10,335 nt of DNA. Source: Candidatus Gastranaerophilales bacterium (GTDB lineage Bacteria; Cyanobacteriota; Vampirovibrionia; Gastranaerophilales; Gastranaerophilaceae). Under the pieces are notes generated by a model. It saw only the letters and a program-made list of their open reading frames with translations, did no database searches and was not told the origin of the DNA. The position numbers were made by a program, and so were the translations under genes. The stretch lies in the NCBI GenBank assembly GCA_947628355.1, contig CANQZO010000054.1:1-10335 (forward strand). The letters run 5' to 3'. The stretch's first letter is position 1, and the number at the start of each line of letters is the position of its first letter. Below, in pieces: positions 7,597-10,335 of this stretch.

Positions 7597-7707
7597 GTGC
7601 AATGCAGGCGGAGGGAAAATAATTTATTATAAGAGAGTAAATCCTCAACTCTTCTGATTGCTTATTCTTAGTGCTCATCCCCTTCTTGAAAAAGAAGGGT
7701 TTTTTTT
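7597..7707 (+). ncRNA. Candidate small RNA ending at an orphan terminator
   Basis: About 110 nt lie between a possible promoter and a strong intrinsic terminator on the plus strand, where no protein gene is visible. Possible pairings are GCAAT (7599-7603) with ATTGC (7657-7661) as an outer stem and GAGAGT (7633-7638) with ACTCTT (7648-7653, one G-U) as a hairpin. GAGGG (7611-7615) can pair with TCCTC (7642-7646, one G-U) in that hairpin's loop. It does not look like tRNA, SRP RNA, tmRNA or a riboswitch class I know. The promoter and 5' end are inferred; the terminator is the solid part. Confidence 0.35.
7680..7707 (+). terminator. Intrinsic terminator, plus strand
   Basis: A perfect 8-bp stem, CCCTTCTT (7680-7687) with AAGAAGGG (7692-7699), is closed by a GAAA loop and followed by eight T (7700-7707). 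On the minus strand no T tract follows the hairpin, so it works only for plus-strand transcription. All genes in the window are on the minus strand. It therefore either ends a small RNA or stops stray transcription from running antisense into the GH57 gene. Confidence 0.85.
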
Positions 7708-7742
7708 GCGAAATTCCGTACGGATGAAATCCGGTTAGCGAA

Positions 7743-7784
7743 AGCCGCAGTTCCGACAAGCGAAGCGGCAGGAACAACAGGCTT
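7743..7784. repeat. 42-bp repeat, copy 1
   Basis: This copy matches the one at 8113-8154 at 40 of 42 positions, in the same orientation, 370 bp away. Inside it GCCGC (7744-7748) can pair with GCGGC (7765-7769), and GTTCC (7750-7754) can pair with GGAAC (7771-7775). The two pairings interlock, so they are either alternatives or a crossed structure. Here AAGCC (7742-7746) can also pair with GGCTT (7780-7784). Confidence 0.85.
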
Positions 7785-8042
7785 GAGCGAAAGGAATTTA
7801 AAGAAGAGGTTTTTCTGCAGGGCGGAGTCGAGGCTGTGCCGAGCGAGCCCGAGGGAGCAACAACCCGACCGAGCGAAAGAAACCGAAAGGTTTATGAAAG
7901 CGAGGTTGCAGGGGTTGTGCGAACAGGAAAAACCGACAGATGTTCCGCAGGGCGCCCGCAAAGCGGGTTTAAAATCTGGTTCAAATATAAATAAGTTAAA
8001 CTAACTTTAAAGCTGCCGCTGCAGCCGAGCCCGAAGCGTTGA

Positions 8043-8085
8043 GGCAGAATGTTTGTGACAACGAAGTGAAGCAAACAACTCTGCC
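8043..8085. repeat. Two-part inverted repeat
   Basis: GGCAGA (8043-8048) pairs with TCTGCC (8080-8085). Inside, after a small internal loop, GTTTG (8051-8055) pairs with CAAAC (8072-8076), leaving a 16-nt loop. This makes an 11-bp hairpin on either strand, just beyond copy 2 of the 42-bp repeat. There is no T tract to mark it as a terminator. Confidence 0.5.
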
Positions 8086-8112
8086 GAAATGGAGCAAAAT
8101 CCAAAACAAAGA

Positions 8113-8154
8113 AGCCGCAGTTCCGACAAGCGAAGCGGCAGGAACGACACGCTT
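8113..8154. repeat. 42-bp repeat, copy 2, abutting the GH57 stop codon
   Basis: Second copy of the 7743-7784 repeat, with two changes near its right end. On the minus strand it begins within the GH57 TAA (8153-8155), so it is the first sequence after the coding region. Read on the minus strand, the GCCGC/GCGGC hairpin is followed by TTCTTTGTTTT, so this copy could work as a weak terminator or a 3'-end stabiliser for the GH57 transcript. No better minus-strand terminator is visible after that gene. Confidence 0.85.
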
Positions 8155-10335
8155 ATGGCCGCGTCATTACAAGCGGAATATCTTTCGGATAAACTTCTTC
8201 CGTTACTCCGCTGCAGCCTGTTATAAAGAAAAACTCAAAACTTTCACCGTGTTCAATGTTGAAATCATCAAATGGTATTTTTATTTCAAAAATTTCTTTA
8301 TGGACATATTGAATATGGTGGTCGCTCTTAAATCTCCATAATCCGTCTTTTGTTGCCGTAGAAAATTGAAGCGGATATTTTCGGTTACTTGTTATTGCAA
8401 ATTTTACTTCGTGAGTATATCCGTCGAGCTGAACAGGCAGTAATGCTTCTTGTTTATTTGTGGTTCTTATCGGTGATGTTACATCTACTGCATCATTATA
8501 AGTTTTTATATATACATATATTGAAAAATATTCCTTAAAACTGTCTTTACTGTTGATTAAATATTTATTTATATCAAAACGCAGATATAAATTATCTTTA
8601 TCATTGCCGAAATATATTCTGTTAAACAGTTTATTATCTTGAAGAATAGGCCCGTCGGGGATATCAATACAGCCTGCTGCAAGCCATTCGTCATTACCTT
8701 TTACCATTCCGTTTAATAGCGGAGTTATTTCACGTTGAGGGTTTTTAAACGGTTTACCCATATATGAAATTAACGGCATTTCAAGAGATGACGGAATAGG
8801 TTTTTCTATAATATTATAGACATTTTTTAGATGTTCGCGGAATAAAAAATCAAAAATATGGTCTTGACCCGAGTTATTTGGTTCGCCGTACCACCAGAAC
8901 CAGTCCGAACTTTCGGCTATATATATTTCCCGTTTAGCTGATTTTATTTGTTCTTTTGTAAGTCTGCCCGATTTTTCCGCATCTTTTAAATCATTTCTGG
9001 TTTGAACAAGATATTTCCAAGCAAGATTTTTTGTCGGTTCGGCTATCCACAATTGAAATTCCTGATTAACCCAAGAACCTGCCGTAACCTTTTTTAATAA
9101 CTTTTCCGTTTTTTTATTTTCTTTTATATAATCGCTGATTAAAACGGTTTTAATGTTCTTATCATTGTTTATTAAAGAATAAATACGTTCTAAAAATACG
9201 GCACCGTCCATAGGATAAGAATCCCAGCTATTTTCTCCGTCCATTGCTATTGTCAGCAAATGTTTTTTATCGGGAGAATTTTTGAGTTTATCGTGTACGG
9301 TTTTTATTCTGTCAAATAAATCATTTGCACACAAAACACTGTCATGGTGCGGATATTCAAAACTGATTAAATTAGGAATAACCGAATCTCTAAATACAAT
9401 ATTTATTTCTTTATCGCGTTTGGTTTTGTATAAATACAGCGAACAAACATCGTAAGGGTCTTCATAGCAGCCGCGGAAATCACGAATAAATACCTTTTTT
9501 AAAGAGTTGGATAAAACGCTTTCATCGGTTATAACCCAGTCAAAACCAAGATTTGCAAGCACATCAAGAGTCTTTTGGCTTATGCAATGTTCGCTTGGCC
9601 ACATGCCTTTAGGTTGTCTGCCGAAAGTTTCGGTTATTTTATCAACCGCCATTTTTATTTGTTCTTTTACATCCACCATAAGTGCTATTTTACAATCCGG
9701 CATTGTATTTTTTATTGCGGGAGTTTTTAAATCATTCGGATTTATTAAAATAGGCAAAATCGGGTGATTGTAAGGGCTTGTTAGTATTTCTATTCTTCCC
9801 TCATCTTGATACTTTTTAAAAGCGGGAATAATTTGTTTTATAATTTTTCTGTTTAATTTTATTAAATTTTGCCTGTCTTTTAGAGTGTAATTTTTGCCTT
9901 TTTTCTCAAATTTTTTAAGTTCGGGATAGACATTTTTCCATATAGGATCAAACCAGACAAGATTAAATAACATCATAATATCCGCGTATTCTTGCAGAGT
10001 AAAATCCTCAATGCCTATATCATCGCGGGAATAGCGTTTTTGATATAGCTCGTTAAATCTTGGATTTTTAGAAATTAAATTATCATAATTAACATCAAAA
10101 AAGTAGTTTAAAATATAAAGTTTATCATCATCAGATAAATCTTCAACAGGGGTAATAGTAAGTTTTGAGTGAATATCATGCGCATTGTTATTTGCATAAT
10201 CTTCAATAGCGTCTAAAAGAGCCGGAACAAGACTGAAATTTAATTTTATTTCGGGGAATTTATCCAAAATAATAAGCATATCAAGATAGTCTTTGATTGC
10301 ATGCAGTCTGACCCAAGGCATTAAACGTATCCCGC
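8153..10335 (-). CDS. Glycoside hydrolase family 57, alpha-amylase-like (5' end outside window)
   Basis: Probable retaining alpha-glucan hydrolase or glucanotransferase acting on glycogen or starch-like substrates. The frame is open to the right edge: codons before the first ATG (10321) read GIRL, giving GIRLMPWVRLHAIKDYLDM, the standard GH57 sequence after the N-terminal HQP motif. That ATG is therefore internal and the true start lies outside the window. Numbering from it: WPSE (241-244) carries the expected nucleophile Glu244 and is followed by FDWVITDE; MDGENSWDSYP (360-370) carries the expected general acid Asp361. GSWVNQEFQLWIAEPTKNLAW (415-435, Trp-rich) and AESSDWFWWYGE (469-480) complete the catalytic part. 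The last 200 residues (DEWLAAG, DNLYLRFDI) look like a beta-sandwich of the type found after COG1449 GH57 domains. No signal peptide can be judged because the N-terminus is missing. Exact substrate unknown. Confidence 0.92.
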   Translation of the reverse strand, partial: GIRLMPWVRLHAIKDYLDMLIILDKFPEIKLNFSLVPALLDAIEDYANNNAHDIHSKLTITPVEDLSDDDKLYILNYFFDVNYDNLISKNPRFNELYQKRYSRDDIGIEDFTLQEYADIMMLFNLVWFDPIWKNVYPELKKFEKKGKNYTLKDRQNLIKLNRKIIKQIIPAFKKYQDEGRIEILTSPYNHPILPILINPNDLKTPAIKNTMPDCKIALMVDVKEQIKMAVDKITETFGRQPKGMWPSEHCISQKTLDVLANLGFDWVITDESVLSNSLKKVFIRDFRGCYEDPYDVCSLYLYKTKRDKEINIVFRDSVIPNLISFEYPHHDSVLCANDLFDRIKTVHDKLKNSPDKKHLLTIAMDGENSWDSYPMDGAVFLERIYSLINNDKNIKTVLISDYIKENKKTEKLLKKVTAGSWVNQEFQLWIAEPTKNLAWKYLVQTRNDLKDAEKSGRLTKEQIKSAKREIYIAESSDWFWWYGEPNNSGQDHIFDFLFREHLKNVYNIIEKPIPSSLEMPLISYMGKPFKNPQREITPLLNGMVKGNDEWLAAGCIDIPDGPILQDNKLFNRIYFGNDKDNLYLRFDINKYLINSKDSFKEYFSIYVYIKTYNDAVDVTSPIRTTNKQEALLPVQLDGYTHEVKFAITSNRKYPLQFSTATKDGLWRFKSDHHIQYVHKEIFEIKIPFDDFNIEHGESFEFFFITGCSGVTEEVYPKDIPLVMTRP

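Larger units (their letters stand above)
7708..8152. other. GC-rich, repeat-bearing intergenic island
   Basis: This stretch counts 132 G+C in 240 bases over 7741-7980 (55%), against 28% in a 60-base sample of the neighbouring gene (4801-4860). It has many purine-rich GCGAAAG/GAGCGAAAG words (7737-7743, 7784-7792, 7871-7879) and several small inverted repeats: palindrome TCCGTACGGA (7715-7724), AAACC/GGTTT around GAAA (7880-7893), CCCGC/GCGGG (7955-7967), and a two-part stem at 8043-8085. Frames stay open on both strands (for example plus 7783-8004), but they have no credible ribosome sites or recognisable protein. I see no tRNA, rRNA or transposase. It looks like inserted or amplified repeat DNA. 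Confidence 0.6.

Noticed and set aside
7580..7676. Minus-strand small ORF starting MSTKNKQSEELR
   Set aside because: A purine tract touches the ATG directly with no proper spacing, it has no promoter, and the stretch is better explained by the plus-strand terminator and candidate RNA on the other strand.
7955..7970. CCCGC/GCGGG hairpin as a second plus-strand terminator
   Set aside because: Only a 5-bp stem with a 3-nt loop, followed by TTTAAAAT; the T tract is too short.
7783..8004. Plus-strand ORF through the GC-rich island
   Set aside because: Arg/Glu/Lys-rich, low-quality translation with no Shine-Dalgarno and no recognisable domain; the opposite strand is also open, which points to composition rather than coding.
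7743..8154. CRISPR array from the 42-bp repeats
   Set aside because: Only two copies, separated by 328 bp of unrelated sequence, and no cas genes.
8039..8341. Plus-strand ORF spanning the repeat and the end of the GH57 gene
   Set aside because: Its second half is the antisense of the GH57 coding sequence and its first half is repeat DNA.
10319..10321. ATG at 10321 as the true start of the GH57 gene
   Set aside because: The frame stays open to the window edge, with residues that match the family upstream, and the essential N-terminal HQP motif would otherwise be missing.

Overview
The window is a low-GC bacterial chromosome segment, under 30% GC in the coding stretch I counted by hand. All seven large genes and one very small gene lie on the minus strand. 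TGA is used as a stop (rsmA, ispE, murQ), so the code is standard. A plant/cyanobacterial-type GCS2 glutamate-cysteine ligase next to a bacterial GshB, the MEP-pathway enzyme IspE, and a COG1449-like GH57 amylase together suggest an AT-rich relative of the Cyanobacteria (Gastranaerophilales/Melainabacteria type). This placement is an inference from gene style only; no marker gene fixes it.

Layout, in the direction of transcription (high to low coordinates). A GH57 glycoside hydrolase enters from the right edge without its N-terminus and ends at 8153. An 832-bp intergenic region (7321-8152) follows. Its left part is AT-rich and holds a probable promoter for the next operon, plus a plus-strand intrinsic terminator that ends no visible gene. 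Its right part is a GC-rich island (about 55% GC over 7741-7980) that contains two copies of a 42-bp repeat. A tightly packed operon then runs to the left edge: a 907-residue coiled-coil protein of unknown function, rsmA, ispE, an unannotated 31-codon ORF, murQ, gshB and gshA. The last runs off the window at base 1.

Spacing in the operon is very tight: 1 nt (coiled coil/rsmA), ATGA overlap (rsmA/ispE), ATGA overlap (ispE/small ORF), TAATG overlap (small ORF/murQ), 30 nt (murQ/gshB) and a 17-nt overlap (gshB/gshA). Co-transcription and translational coupling are therefore likely. The functions are mixed housekeeping: rRNA dimethylation, isoprenoid precursor synthesis, cell-wall sugar recycling and thiol synthesis. 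Only gshB-gshA forms a single pathway.

The most interesting items are the 31-aa ORF locked between ispE and murQ, the orphan plus-strand terminator with a candidate small RNA, the 42-bp repeat with interlocked inverted repeats, the coiled-coil protein with a recurring YEN/W motif at the head of a housekeeping operon, and a GshB whose two glycine-rich loops are altered.
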